A stretch of 64,000 nucleotides of DNA from Actinoallomurus purpureus (lineage in GTDB: Bacteria > Actinomycetota > Actinomycetes > Streptosporangiales > Streptosporangiaceae): positions 1 to 64,000 of the forward strand of contig NZ_JAMXMY010000014.1 of the NCBI RefSeq assembly GCF_024055795.1. The letters run 5' to 3'. The translations under genes and the position numbers were made by a program. Below, piece after piece: positions 22,975 through 30,922 of the stretch. A model generated the notes under the pieces. That model saw only the letters and a list, made by a program, of their open reading frames with translations. It ran no database searches and had not been told where the DNA came from. The stretch's first letter is position 1, and each line of letters opens with the position of its first letter.

Positions 22975-23457
22975 TCAGGGATTCTCTGTCGCTGAAGGAG
23001 TCCCCTGCCAGACCGTCAGATCGAAGCCCATGAAGTTGCGCGCCTCCACCATGCCGGCCGAATATTGCAAGTCGCCCTGGTAGTGCTGGCGCGGATGCGT
23101 CGGATCGTCGGTGAAGCTGATCCCGTAGTCGTCCGGCCGACTGATGTGACGGTAGGTGCCGAGCAGCGAGCCTGGCGGCTTCGAGCCCGCGGTGACGGTC
23201 GTGCTGTCCGCTGGTGACGGCTGCGATGCCTGTGACGGCGTCCCGGCCGAGCCGGTCGATGGCGCATGGTTCCGTGCGGCGCTTCGGCCATCACCGCCTC
23301 GAGACACCACGGTGACCAGCACGATGAGCATGATGAAGGCGGCCGCAGCGGCGGCGCCGATCACCACCCTGCGATCGACGTGTGCCGGCCCCGTCTCGCC
23401 GGCGACGTCGGCAGGCTGGGCCGTGACAAGCTGGCAACCAGAACAGGGGATCGCCAT
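22975..23457 (-). CDS. single-pass membrane protein with zinc-ribbon-like N-terminus
   Basis: A 160-residue protein. It starts MAIPCSGCQLVTAQPADVAG, whose CxxC could be half of a zinc ribbon. A transmembrane helix VVIGAAAAAAFIMLIVLVTV lies at ~30-50. A Ser/Pro-rich linker precedes an outside domain beginning GTYRHISRPDDYGISFTDDP. The last residues (MGFDLTVWQGTPSATENP) suggest the C-terminal domain is complete. No family is recognised. ATG 23457 has no ribosome site and overlaps the opposite-strand gene's ATG by two bases, so the transcript may be leaderless. Confidence 0.6.
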   Translation of the reverse strand: MAIPCSGCQLVTAQPADVAGETGPAHVDRRVVIGAAAAAAFIMLIVLVTVVSRGGDGRSAARNHAPSTGSAGTPSQASQPSPADSTTVTAGSKPPGSLLGTYRHISRPDDYGISFTDDPTHPRQHYQGDLQYSAGMVEARNFMGFDLTVWQGTPSATENP

Positions 23458-23698
23458 GGCGATAAACAATGAGCAGGTGGCTACCCTGATATTTGAGCGG
23501 TTGGATCACGCCGCTCGACTGGACTACGTCACTCTGGTATCTGCCGCGTTCTTCGAGGCGGTTGAGCAAAGATTCACTCAGGGCGCTTCGACTGCGGAAG
23601 TCGTAGCGTTTGTAGGGAACCTGCGCACCCGCGGGCTGGACGAGTTCCTAGACAAGTCCCGGAAGCTGGCCGACGAACTACTCGCACCGCCTAACTGA
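23456..23698 (+). CDS. small hypothetical protein
   Basis: An 80-residue protein, MAINNEQVATLIFERLDHAA and onward, predicted entirely helical. It has normal amino acid composition (not Arg/Pro-shadow type) and the pattern TLVSAAFFEAVEQRFTQGAS..EVVAFVGNLRTRGLDEFL. An AGGGGA lies 5 bases before ATG 23456. It faces the zinc-ribbon membrane protein with overlapping start codons. No known domain; possibly a small regulator or adaptor. Bases 23699-23994 contain nothing I can identify. Confidence 0.65.
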   Translation: MAINNEQVATLIFERLDHAARLDYVTLVSAAFFEAVEQRFTQGASTAEVVAFVGNLRTRGLDEFLDKSRKLADELLAPPN

Positions 23699-23994
23699 CC
23701 AGATCCGTTCCGTCTGGGCGCACTCAGTCGCCGTTTACTCCCTCTCGAGTGCCATGTCATGCAACGTTGATCTGTAACCAGGCGGATTAAGGGTCTCTTT
23801 CCGTCCGGGGCGGCCGCCTTCGTTCTGCGCTGTCCCGCCACACGAGAATTTTCCCGTCTGAGGGTACAGCGTGGAACAAGGAGCCCGCGTCTGCCGGTGC
23901 CATTCAGGCGTTATGCCGGGTTTAACTCCGGTTGCGGCCGGCCGCCCCGCCTAGAGGAGTCGGTCGCCCTGCAGCACCCGTCGCAGTTCGCAGC

Positions 23995-24474
23995 TCACTT
24001 GTGGATGGTTTCGCATGGCTGGCCCGGGATCCCCGTCCAGTGTTGGCCCTTTCCTTTCTTGAGTACGCGCCAGTGCACGCAAACCTTATAGCCGTTCGGG
24101 AAATTCTTATTCGCATACCAGTTGCTCCATAGGGTCTTCTGGTTTGCGGGGGTGGGGGTGCAAGTCTGGTAGTGGTGGATGCCGTGCAGTTTACTTACGC
24201 CCTTGGAGTGCCCCAGCCAGTCGATGTGGTAGCAGCGCGCGCCGGAGACAGGGTGCGTACTGGTGGTAACGTTTCTCACGTACAATTTGTTGCCGTCGAT
24301 GTCGATGCAGGTTTTTTCGCTGCAGCCGTTGGCGTTCTGGGTTGTCACGCCGCCGGTCGATGTGGTCGGGACCGGCTTGGCGGGTTCAACGCTGGCTGAT
24401 GCGCTGGGAACGGTGACCAGGGCCGCGCCTAGGGCGATCGCGCAGGCGGCGACGCTGCGATGAATGGTTCGCAA
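23995..24474 (-). CDS. secreted cysteine-containing protein, unknown
   Basis: 159 codons from TTG 24474, chosen because AGAGGAAG precedes it and the signal peptide then begins directly: LRTIHRSVAACAIALGAALV, cleavage after ASA. The mature part has four or more cysteines (CSEKTCIDIDG, GARCYHIDW, YQTCTP, KVCVHWR, QPCETIHK) that could form disulfides, plus HYQTCTPTPANQKTLWSNW. Length and style match secreted proteins of actinomycetes for which no function is known. There is no operon neighbour. Confidence 0.65.
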   Translation of the reverse strand: MRTIHRSVAACAIALGAALVTVPSASASVEPAKPVPTTSTGGVTTQNANGCSEKTCIDIDGNKLYVRNVTTSTHPVSGARCYHIDWLGHSKGVSKLHGIHHYQTCTPTPANQKTLWSNWYANKNFPNGYKVCVHWRVLKKGKGQHWTGIPGQPCETIHK

Positions 24475-24694
24475 GGGTCTTATCTTCCTCTCGATCAGGG
24501 ACCGTCGGGTGCGGGGGCAGCGCCGAACCATATCTGGCCGATCCGACACTTACTGACCCATACTCGCGGGAACAGGGTGGCGTACTGATCGTGCACCATA
24601 CACCGGGTTTGAGAGAAAGATGACTGTTCGTTCGGGAAGATCGGTTATCTCCCCAGATCAAAAGGAGCGGGTTGAATTCAGTTTCGCCGGGATT

Positions 24695-24880
24695 CACCTC
24701 GCCGACATGTCGTGGTCACCGGCGACGCCGCCACACCCAGCACGACACGGCCGGATACATCGCCGGAGACCGCGATGCCGGCTGCTTCCTGACCGTCAAG
24801 GCCAATCAGCCCGGCCTGCAGGCCATGATCTCCGACAAGATCCAGACCGAGTGCGGCCGACGTCGAAGACGCCGTCCTGG
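24695..24880 (+). pseudogene. ISAs1-family transposase remnant (frameshifted)
   Basis: VVVTGDAATP in one frame and HTQHDTAGYIAGDRDAGCFL then TVKANQPGLQAMI in another reconstruct the ISAs1 transposase signature (VVTGDA..HTQHDTA....YLLTVKANQP.L). A single-base shift after GDA splits the motif across two frames. Only about 55 residues remain. It lies between a secreted protein and the TetR gene, with no terminal repeats recognised. Confidence 0.65.
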
Positions 24881-24967
24881 TCGCCGGCGAACTCCGTAGA
24901 TATCGGCCGCGGTGCCGAGCGATGGGTCGATGCGCAAGTAGCCGATGAGCGGGTGAGGTTTGTCCGG

Positions 24968-25546
24968 TCAGCTCAGCGATGCGCTCGCCGCACGCAGCTC
25001 GTCCAGGGCCGCCCGGATGTATCCGGCGAGCTCGTCCTTGGCGCCATGGTCGCCCTCGGACCATTCGGCGTACCCCCGTTTGAAGGCGAGGACGCCCAGC
25101 TCGCCCGCGAGAGCCGCGGTCGGATCGGGTACGCCGCGGGCGACCAGAGCGGTTGTCATCGCGGCCGCGAGGCTGACGCTCTTGAGGGCGTCACGCTCTT
25201 GAAGTTCGGCGCTGGCGGCGACGGCCGCCTTCAGGCGAGGGGCGAGCTCGCGATTCACGGGGCCCATCGCGCTTGCGGCGCGCTCGAGACCGGCAGCGAC
25301 CGCGTCGAGCGGGCTGGCGCTCACCGGTGCCTCGGCGATCCCCTCGGCCAGCAGCCGGCTCAGCGTCTCCTGTCCGGCCACCAGCAGCTCGCGCTTATCG
25401 GGGAAGTGCCGGAAGAAGGTGCTTTTGGTGACCCCGGCGCGCTCGGCGATCTGCGCGACCGTCGTGGCGTCGTACCCCTGCTCGGTGAACAGGTCGACGG
25501 CAGCCACGACGAGTCGTTGGCGCGCCCCTGGTTCCCATCGACCCAT
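24968..25546 (-). CDS. TetR-family repressor of adjacent SDR gene
   Basis: A 192-residue protein. N-terminal DNA-binding domain: MGRWEPGARQRLVVAAVDLF then TEQGYDATTVAQIAERAGVTKSTFFRHFPDKRELL, with the recognition helix TKSTFFRHF. The ligand domain is Ala-rich. ATG 25546 is chosen because MGRWEPGA is the usual start of this subgroup. It is divergent from the SDR gene over a 55-base region holding two operators, so it most likely represses both genes. The inducer is unknown, probably the oxidoreductase substrate. Confidence 0.88.
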   Translation of the reverse strand: MGRWEPGARQRLVVAAVDLFTEQGYDATTVAQIAERAGVTKSTFFRHFPDKRELLVAGQETLSRLLAEGIAEAPVSASPLDAVAAGLERAASAMGPVNRELAPRLKAAVAASAELQERDALKSVSLAAAMTTALVARGVPDPTAALAGELGVLAFKRGYAEWSEGDHGAKDELAGYIRAALDELRAASASLS

Positions 25547-25562
25547 GGTCTCCATCATAGGT

Positions 25563-25617
25563 GATGGGACTCTTGTCCCGTCGCTCTGGTAGCGTGTGAC
25601 GGGACAAGAGTCCCATC
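25563..25617. promoter_or_regulatory. two TetR operators as a 20-bp inverted repeat
   Basis: GATGGGACTCTTGTCCCGTC (25563-25582) and its exact reverse complement (25598-25617) are separated by 15 bases. Each arm is itself a palindrome (GGGAC-4 nt-GTCCC). This fits two TetR dimers controlling divergent promoters. The intervening bases hold the -10-like sequences. Confidence 0.8.
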
Positions 25618-25633
25618 ACTTTGGGAGAGTTCC

Positions 25634-26515
25634 ATGCGCGTCTTTGTCACCGGTGGCACCGGTCTGATCGGGTCCGCCGTCGTCGCCGAACTTCTCGGCA
25701 ACGGCCACACCGTCCTCGCCCTCGCCCGCTCCGACGCGTCCGCGCTGGCCGCCGAGGCGGCCGGCGCCGAGCCGCTCCGGGGAGCTCTCGCCGACCTGGA
25801 CATCCTTCGCGCCGGCGTTGCTCGGGCCGACGGGGTGATCCACCTGGCATTCGGCCACGACTTCAGCAGCCCCGACGCCCTCGCAAAGTCGGTCGCCGAG
25901 GAAAGTGCCGCCCTCGCGACCCTCGGCGAGGAACTCGTCGGCAGCGACCGCCCCTTCGTCACCGTCTCGGGTACGCCCTATGCGCCGGGCCGCGTCTCCA
26001 CCGAGGCCGACCCGCTGCCGACCGACGGGCCGGTCGGTGGTCGCGGTCGCGCGGTCACGGCGGTCCTGGGCTTGGCCTCGCGCGGGGTCCGGAGCACGGC
26101 CGTACGCATGCCGCGCACGGTTCACAACCAGGGCACGGGCGGGTTCGCCGGAATGCTGACCAACATCGCACGCCGGACCGGAGTGTCCGGCTACCCGGGC
26201 GACGGCGCACAGCGCTGGCCGGCCGTGCACGCGCTCGACGCGGCGGTCCTCTTCCGGCTCGCCCTGGAGCAGGCGGAAGCCGGTACCTCCTGGCACGCCG
26301 TGGCCGACGAGGGAGACAAGGTGCGTGACATCGCCGCGGTCATCGGCCGACGGCTGGGCCTGCCGGTCGAGTCGGTGCCATCGGAGAGCTACGGCCCTCT
26401 CGGGCCGATTTTCGCGACCGACCAGCCCTCCTCCAGCACCCACACTCAGCAGGCGCTCGGCTGGGAGCCGAAGCACCCCAGCCTTCTGGAGGACCTGGAG
26501 ATCATCCAGCCCTGA
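25634..26515 (+). CDS. NAD(P)-dependent SDR/epimerase-type oxidoreductase
   Basis: A 293-residue extended SDR. N-terminal Rossmann motif MRVFVTGGTGLIGSAVVAEL with GGTGLIG for the cofactor. Then LADLDILRAGVARADGVIHL, and a substrate-side region ending SYGPLGPIFATDQPSSSTHT. The classical YxxxK is not obvious, so it may be an atypical epimerase or reductase (NmrA/atypical SDR group). It is divergent from TetR with shared operators and has a GGGAGAG site before ATG 25634. The product is unknown; such TetR-SDR pairs are often xenobiotic-inducible. Confidence 0.82.
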   Translation: MRVFVTGGTGLIGSAVVAELLGNGHTVLALARSDASALAAEAAGAEPLRGALADLDILRAGVARADGVIHLAFGHDFSSPDALAKSVAEESAALATLGEELVGSDRPFVTVSGTPYAPGRVSTEADPLPTDGPVGGRGRAVTAVLGLASRGVRSTAVRMPRTVHNQGTGGFAGMLTNIARRTGVSGYPGDGAQRWPAVHALDAAVLFRLALEQAEAGTSWHAVADEGDKVRDIAAVIGRRLGLPVESVPSESYGPLGPIFATDQPSSSTHTQQALGWEPKHPSLLEDLEIIQP

Positions 26516-26567
26516 CCAGCGGGGGAAGATCGGGCAGGCCCGCTGCCTGGGCTGTGCGGTCTTGTGT

Positions 26568-26601
26568 GGAGGTGGCGGCGATGGTGGTCGCCGCCACCTC
26601 C
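26568..26601. terminator. convergent terminator
   Basis: GGAGGTGGCGGCGA and TCGCCGCCACCTCC form a perfect 14-bp stem around a 6-nt loop, midway between the convergent SDR and metallo-hydrolase genes. Confidence 0.8.
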
Positions 26602-26622
26602 GCGTGTGGCTGAGCTGATGGG

Positions 26623-27516
26623 TTAGAGCCAGCCGCCGGCGATGAACTGGACCGGGTCTTCTCCGGGGTTCTCGCGGATGCCGTACACGGCCTGGGCCGT
26701 CGCCCACAGGACCGTGCGTCCGAGCCGGTCGGGGTAGCGTTCGACCATCGCGTTGAAGTAGTCGACGGCGGTCTTCTGGGTGCGGAACAGTTCCTCGGCG
26801 ACGTCGAGGTATTCGCGTGTCTCGGCGATGGTGCGTGCCGCGTCGTCGTCGAGGTTGGAGTTCTGGTGGCCAGCCACGATGGAGCGGGCGCCCAGCGACT
26901 CGACCCGGTCGATCGCCTGCCGCCAGTAGTCGAGGCCCGCGAGCGAGGTCTCGCTGAGGTAGAGATGGGCGCTGTTGTAGATGACGTCGCCGGCGACGAC
27001 GAGTCCGAGATCGGGAACGTGCAGGACGCTGGAGGCGTCGGTGTCGGTGTACCCGGCCTCGACGATGACGAGGTCTTTGCCTTCGAGGGTGAACCGGTTC
27101 TCCGGCACCGTCACCGCGGTCACCGGGGACGCCGGAATGCCCGGGTAGACCTTGTCCCAGACGAACGGCCGCGCGGCGACGTTGGCGTGCATCTGGCCGA
27201 TCGTTCCCTCGGTCGCCACGACGCGTGAGCCGAACCGCTCGGCCAGCAGATCGGTGTTGAACCAGTGGTCGCCGTGGCCGTGCGTGATGAAGATGTCCGT
27301 CAGGTTCCGGTTCTTGCCGGCGACCCAGTCGCCCAGCGCGCGCGCCTGGTCGGTCGTGAAGCCCGGGTCGACGAGCACGGCGTCCTCGGCGCCGTAGATC
27401 AGGGTGCTCGCGAGAGGAGGGAAGAGTCTCGACTCTCCGTTCGGAAGCGCGCCGTTGTCCTGCTGCGGCGGGTCATTGATGAACACGTCGTAGGCGAGTT
27501 CGTCGGTCGAGCTCAT
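26623..27516 (-). CDS. metallo-beta-lactamase-fold hydrolase
   Basis: A 297-residue protein. The metal-binding motif is IFITHGHGDHWFNTDLLA at ~75-92 (HxHxDH). Later ligands are in VVAGDVIYNSAHLYL (Asp) and ARSIVAGHQNSNLD (His). There is no signal peptide, so it is cytoplasmic. Start: ATG 27516 is preferred over ATG 27522 because a GGAGAGG lies 9 bases upstream. It is divergent from a TetR gene with two operators in between and is probably repressed by it. The substrate is not predictable; quorum-quenching lactonase-like and detoxifying types share this layout. Confidence 0.87.
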   Translation of the reverse strand: MSSTDELAYDVFINDPPQQDNGALPNGESRLFPPLASTLIYGAEDAVLVDPGFTTDQARALGDWVAGKNRNLTDIFITHGHGDHWFNTDLLAERFGSRVVATEGTIGQMHANVAARPFVWDKVYPGIPASPVTAVTVPENRFTLEGKDLVIVEAGYTDTDASSVLHVPDLGLVVAGDVIYNSAHLYLSETSLAGLDYWRQAIDRVESLGARSIVAGHQNSNLDDDAARTIAETREYLDVAEELFRTQKTAVDYFNAMVERYPDRLGRTVLWATAQAVYGIRENPGEDPVQFIAGGWL

Positions 27517-27587
27517 GATCATGGACCTCTCCGTCTTCGACGTTCCTGCGATCGGAACGTGCTGTGCTCACTGCTCTTCAGGCATCT

Positions 27588-27659
27588 AGGTAAAGTGATC
27601 GCTTTACCTGGAGTTGAAGCTACACGGCCTCACGACGGATGTAAAGCGGTCGCTATACT
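27588..27659. promoter_or_regulatory. divergent TetR operators and leaderless promoter
   Basis: AGGTAAAG-6 nt-CTTTACCT (27588-27609) is a perfect palindrome, and a related GTAAAGCGGTCGCTATAC lies at 27641-27658. The second overlaps TATACT (27654-27659), a -10 box 7 bases before ATG 27667, so the TetR gene is likely transcribed leaderlessly and autorepressed. The first site lies in the metallo-hydrolase promoter. Confidence 0.65.
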
Positions 27660-27666
27660 TATGGGC

Positions 27667-28278
27667 ATGGCAGCACCGACATCGATCACCAGGGCGGCCC
27701 GCGGCGGGCGCGGAGCGCGTGAGCGCATCCTGCAGGCGGCGGAGGAGCTCTTCTACACACGTGGTATTCACGCCACCGGTGTGGCGGCACTCATGGAGGC
27801 TGCGCACGTCTCGCCTCGGACCTTCTATGTGCACTTCCCGACCAAGAACGCGCTGGTGGAGGAGTATCTTCGCCGGTTCGAGTCAGAGAAGCCGCTCGCC
27901 GCTGAAGCAGTGCTGGAGCGCGGCGACCTGACCCCGGCTCAGCGATTGTTGGCGATCTTCGCCCCCATGGAGAGCGACTCGCCGGCGCCCTTCCGCGGCT
28001 GCCCCTTCCATAACGCCGTCGTCGAGGGTGCCGGAGAGCTCCCGGAAGTCGCCCGTCTCGCGCAGCTCCACAAGCAAGCCTTCCGCGATCGCCTGGTGGC
28101 CACAGCCGCCGAGGCCGGAGCAGCCCACCCGGAGAGCCTCGGCAGGCAACTCGCCGTGATCTTCGAGGGCGCCAACGCGCTGGCAGCCTCCTGTAACGAC
28201 ACGGAGGCGTTCACCGATGCCCGGCGAGCCGCCAGGACGCTCCTGGACGTAGCCTTTACGACCGCGCCCAGAGAGTGA
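27667..28278 (+). CDS. TetR-family regulator
   Basis: A 203-residue protein. DNA-binding N-terminus: GARERILQAAEELFYTRGIH then ATGVAALMEAAHVSPRTFYVHFPTKNALVEEYL, with the HTH VSPRTFYVHF at ~42-55. The C-terminal ligand domain is of the TetR_C/YxaF-type group (FRGCPFHNAVVEGAGELPEV). ATG 27667 lies 8 bases after a TATACT box, without a Shine-Dalgarno sequence, so I chose it over ATG 27661. It is divergent from the metallo-hydrolase gene and probably regulates it. Confidence 0.85.
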   Translation: MAAPTSITRAARGGRGARERILQAAEELFYTRGIHATGVAALMEAAHVSPRTFYVHFPTKNALVEEYLRRFESEKPLAAEAVLERGDLTPAQRLLAIFAPMESDSPAPFRGCPFHNAVVEGAGELPEVARLAQLHKQAFRDRLVATAAEAGAAHPESLGRQLAVIFEGANALAASCNDTEAFTDARRAARTLLDVAFTTAPRE

Positions 28279-28377
28279 ATGTCTCGATGACGGTCTGCAT
28301 CTCCCATAGTCGTGACGGCTCGAGCCATCGGTCCTCCGTGCGTCAGCTCTGCCGCGACAGGGTGCTGCGGGTACGGC

Positions 28378-28545
28378 TCACAGGTCCAGCCGTGCGGCCG
28401 GGGTGTCCCAGCCGAGCGTCTTGCGGGGCCGGGTGTTGAGCTCGGCGGCGACCGCGGCCAGCTGCTCGGGGCCGTGGGCACGCAGGTCGCTGCCCTTGGG
28501 GAAGTACTGCCGCAGCAGGCCATTGGTGTTCTCGCCGGCTCGCCG
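28378..28545 (-). pseudogene. IS30-family transposase C-terminal remnant
   Basis: The minus strand reads ENTNGLLRQYFPKGSDLRAH then GPEQLAAVAAELNTRPRKTLGWDTPAARLDL and stop. This is the conserved C-terminal end of IS30 transposases (RG.NENTNGLLRQYFPKGTDLS...LN.RPRKTLGW.TP). Only the last ~55 codons remain. It lies immediately before the kinase gene, whose 5' end is missing. Terminal repeats were not recognised. Confidence 0.8.
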
Positions 28546-28583
28546 CACGCCTGAACCAGGCTGCCGCCGTCACGATTCACGAT

Positions 28584-30521
28584 GTGATCTCCAATGGTGG
28601 CGCTATCTTGATCATTATGGAGATCCGCTCCGCGCCGACCCTTGCGGAGATCGTCGACGGCAATGGCCCGTTGACGTCGACCAGGGTCGCCGCGATCGGG
28701 CTCGCGTTGCTGGAGGTCCTGGACCAGGCACATCGAATCGGCATCGTGCACCGTGACCTGAAACCGTCGAACGTGATGCTTCTACCCGGTGACCGGGTCG
28801 ACCTCGTCGATTTCGACATCGCGCGTATCGCCGGCGACCCGACCCTGACGCACACCGGCCCGCTGTTCGGCTCGCCCGCGTACATGGCGCCGGAACAGGT
28901 ACGGGGAGACCGCGGAGACGCCGCGACCGACTGGTGGGCCCTCGGCGCCACGTTGTACTACGCCGCCGAAGGCACGGCCGCGTTCGAACGCGCCACGTAC
29001 GACGCCTGCATCGCCGCCGTTCTGACCGAGTCGCCACCGCCGCCGAGAAGGGCGAGCACCGATCTCGCCGCGTTGTTCTCCGCGCTGCTCGACAAGGACC
29101 CTTCGCAGCGCCCTGGATCGGAGTACATCCGTACGGTGCTCGAACGCGTTGCGGGAAGCGCGGTGACGGTCTCCAGCACGCCTGAGTGGGCCCCGGAATC
29201 ACGGCCGGTGCCGCCGCAGCGCACGTCGGAATCGCTGACGGCCGGGATCGGCCCGGCGCTCGAGAGGGCCGCCCGGATGGGCGCCATGGCGGTACCGCAG
29301 GCGACCGAGACGGACACGACCACGCGCCGGTGGGACCGTGGACAAAGTGCCTCGTCTCCGCTCGAACCACCATCCGGTGGCAGGCGTGCTCTCCGTCGTA
29401 CCGTGCTCGTCGCGGGTGCGACCGTGCTGGTCGCGGTGGTCATGCTGGGGATCGGGATCGGGATCGCGATGCCGCGCCGGCCTGCCCACCGGCACGAGCG
29501 TCCGGCCGACCGCCAGGCCATGTCCACGCCTTCGGCGACCCGTCCGCCCTCCCCGGGGACCGCGATCCGCCGTGTACAGGCATGCCACGCCGGGCCCGAC
29601 GGTGTCAGCTCGATGGCGGCGACGACCTTGAACGGCCATCCGACGATCGTGGCCGGTTGTGATGACGACACCGTGCAGGTGGCCGATCTCGCGACCGGCG
29701 CGCTCGGCCGCACGTTCACCGCCTCTGGAGTCCTGACCGTGCAGTCGGTCGCGGTCGGCGTCGTGGGCGGCCACCAGGTCGTCGTCGCCGGCACACAACT
29801 GCGTGGCGAGGGCAACGGCTACATCAAGATGTGGGACGTGGCGACCGGCTCACCGACGGGAAAGACCTTCTCCGGTGACACGAACGGCGTGACGTCGGTG
29901 GCGCTCGGCACGGCGGGCGGTCGACAGGTCGTCGTCTCCGGAAGTTTCGACACGACCGTACAGACCTGGGATCCGGCCACCGGCAAGACCGTCACTCCGC
30001 AACTCGACACCCATTCGGAGGCCATCTCGCTGGCGCTCGCCACGCTGCAGGGCGGCCGGCAGGTCGTCGCCGTGGGCGGTTACGGATCGGCCGTCCGGGT
30101 GTTCGATCAGACGACGGGGCATCAGGTCGGCGCGACGTTCACCGGGCACAGCGCCCACGCCAGTGAGTACGTCTATTCCGTGGCGGTCGGCGCCCTAGGC
30201 GGACGTAAGGTCGTCGTCTCCGCCGGTGACGATTCGACGATTCAGGTTTCGGACCTGGCCACGGGCGAGCGGATCGGCGCCGTGATCCACATGGCCGCCC
30301 ATGCGGTCGTCGTCGCCTCTCTGGGTGATCGGCAAGTGATCATCGCTGGCGGCAAGGACCACTCCGTACGCCTGTGGGACCTCGCCACCGGAAAGCCGGT
30401 GGGCGGCCCGTTCACCGGCGATTCCGCCGTCATGTCCCTCACGACCACGACGCTCGACGGCAGGCCTGTCGCGGTCGCCGGGTACGAGGACGGCTCGGTG
30501 ACCGTCTGGAGCCTCGGGTGA
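28584..30521 (+). pseudogene. N-terminally truncated Ser/Thr protein kinase with WD40-like repeats
   Basis: A 645-codon frame that begins at the kinase hinge (LIIMEIRSAPTLAEIVDGNG), so the glycine loop, VAIK lysine and helix-C Glu (about 90 residues) are absent. Remaining motifs: HRDLKPSN catalytic loop (48-55), DFD instead of DFG (~67), GSPAYMAPEQ activation segment, and the helical C-lobe. A transmembrane helix (LVAGATVLVAVVMLGIGIGI) follows a linker. About 300 residues then form WD40-like repeats (ATGALGRTFTA.., VQTWDPATGKTVTP.., VRLWDLATGKPVGG). Without the N-lobe it cannot bind ATP. It abuts an IS30 remnant, so insertion or deletion probably removed the 5' end. Confidence 0.7.
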
Positions 30522-30826
30522 CCATCCAGCGGAGACCAACGTGGGGATGCGACCGTGACATCTGAAACGACGTGGCTATCTTCTTGCCCGTGGGCGAAAG
30601 GGAAGCGTAGTCGACACGCAAATCGTCCAAACCGCGAGAAATAGCGTGTAACTCGGTAATTGTCCGGGTTGGCGCGTCGATCGGGCGGAGTTATCCACAG
30701 TCTGTGTTTGCGTCTGGCCGTGCCGGCTCGGCGAACCCCATCATGAAAGTGCCCGGTGGTCAGCGCCGCCGAGGTGGCGGGCGGCTCGGCCGCTGCCGGG
30801 TTCCATCTTCAGGAAAGGGGTTCGAA
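30522..30826. other. intergenic, no gene recognised
   Basis: 305 bases between the kinase pseudogene and a small membrane peptide. It is less GC-rich than average and has a single TTATCCACA (30691-30699) resembling a DnaA box, not clustered. No RNA gene or repeat was identified. Confidence 0.5.
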
Positions 30827-30922
30827 ATGCACGGGGGCCTGCCCTTCATAGGGTTCAGCACCATCATTTACGGGGTCGTCGGGCTCGTCACCACGGTCGC
30901 GCGGTTCAGGAGGCGCAAATAA
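30827..30922 (+). CDS. 31-aa membrane micro-protein coupled to glycosyltransferase
   Basis: ATG 30827, with GAAAGGGG 7 bases upstream, encodes MHGGLPFIGFSTIIYGVVGL and VTTVARFRRRK. This is one hydrophobic helix with a Lys/Arg-rich C-terminal end that would face the cytoplasm. The TAA stop overlaps the ATG of the next gene (TAATG, 30920-30924), so translation is coupled. It is too short for ordinary gene callers, but the ribosome site and topology make it credible. It may assist the membrane glycosyltransferase beside it. Confidence 0.65.
   Translation: MHGGLPFIGFSTIIYGVVGLVTTVARFRRRK

Noticed and set aside
30691-30699. Perfect DnaA box TTATCCACA
   Set aside because: Single copy in an intergenic stretch with no cluster, no dnaA/dnaN genes and no AT-rich unwinding element. 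Not an origin.
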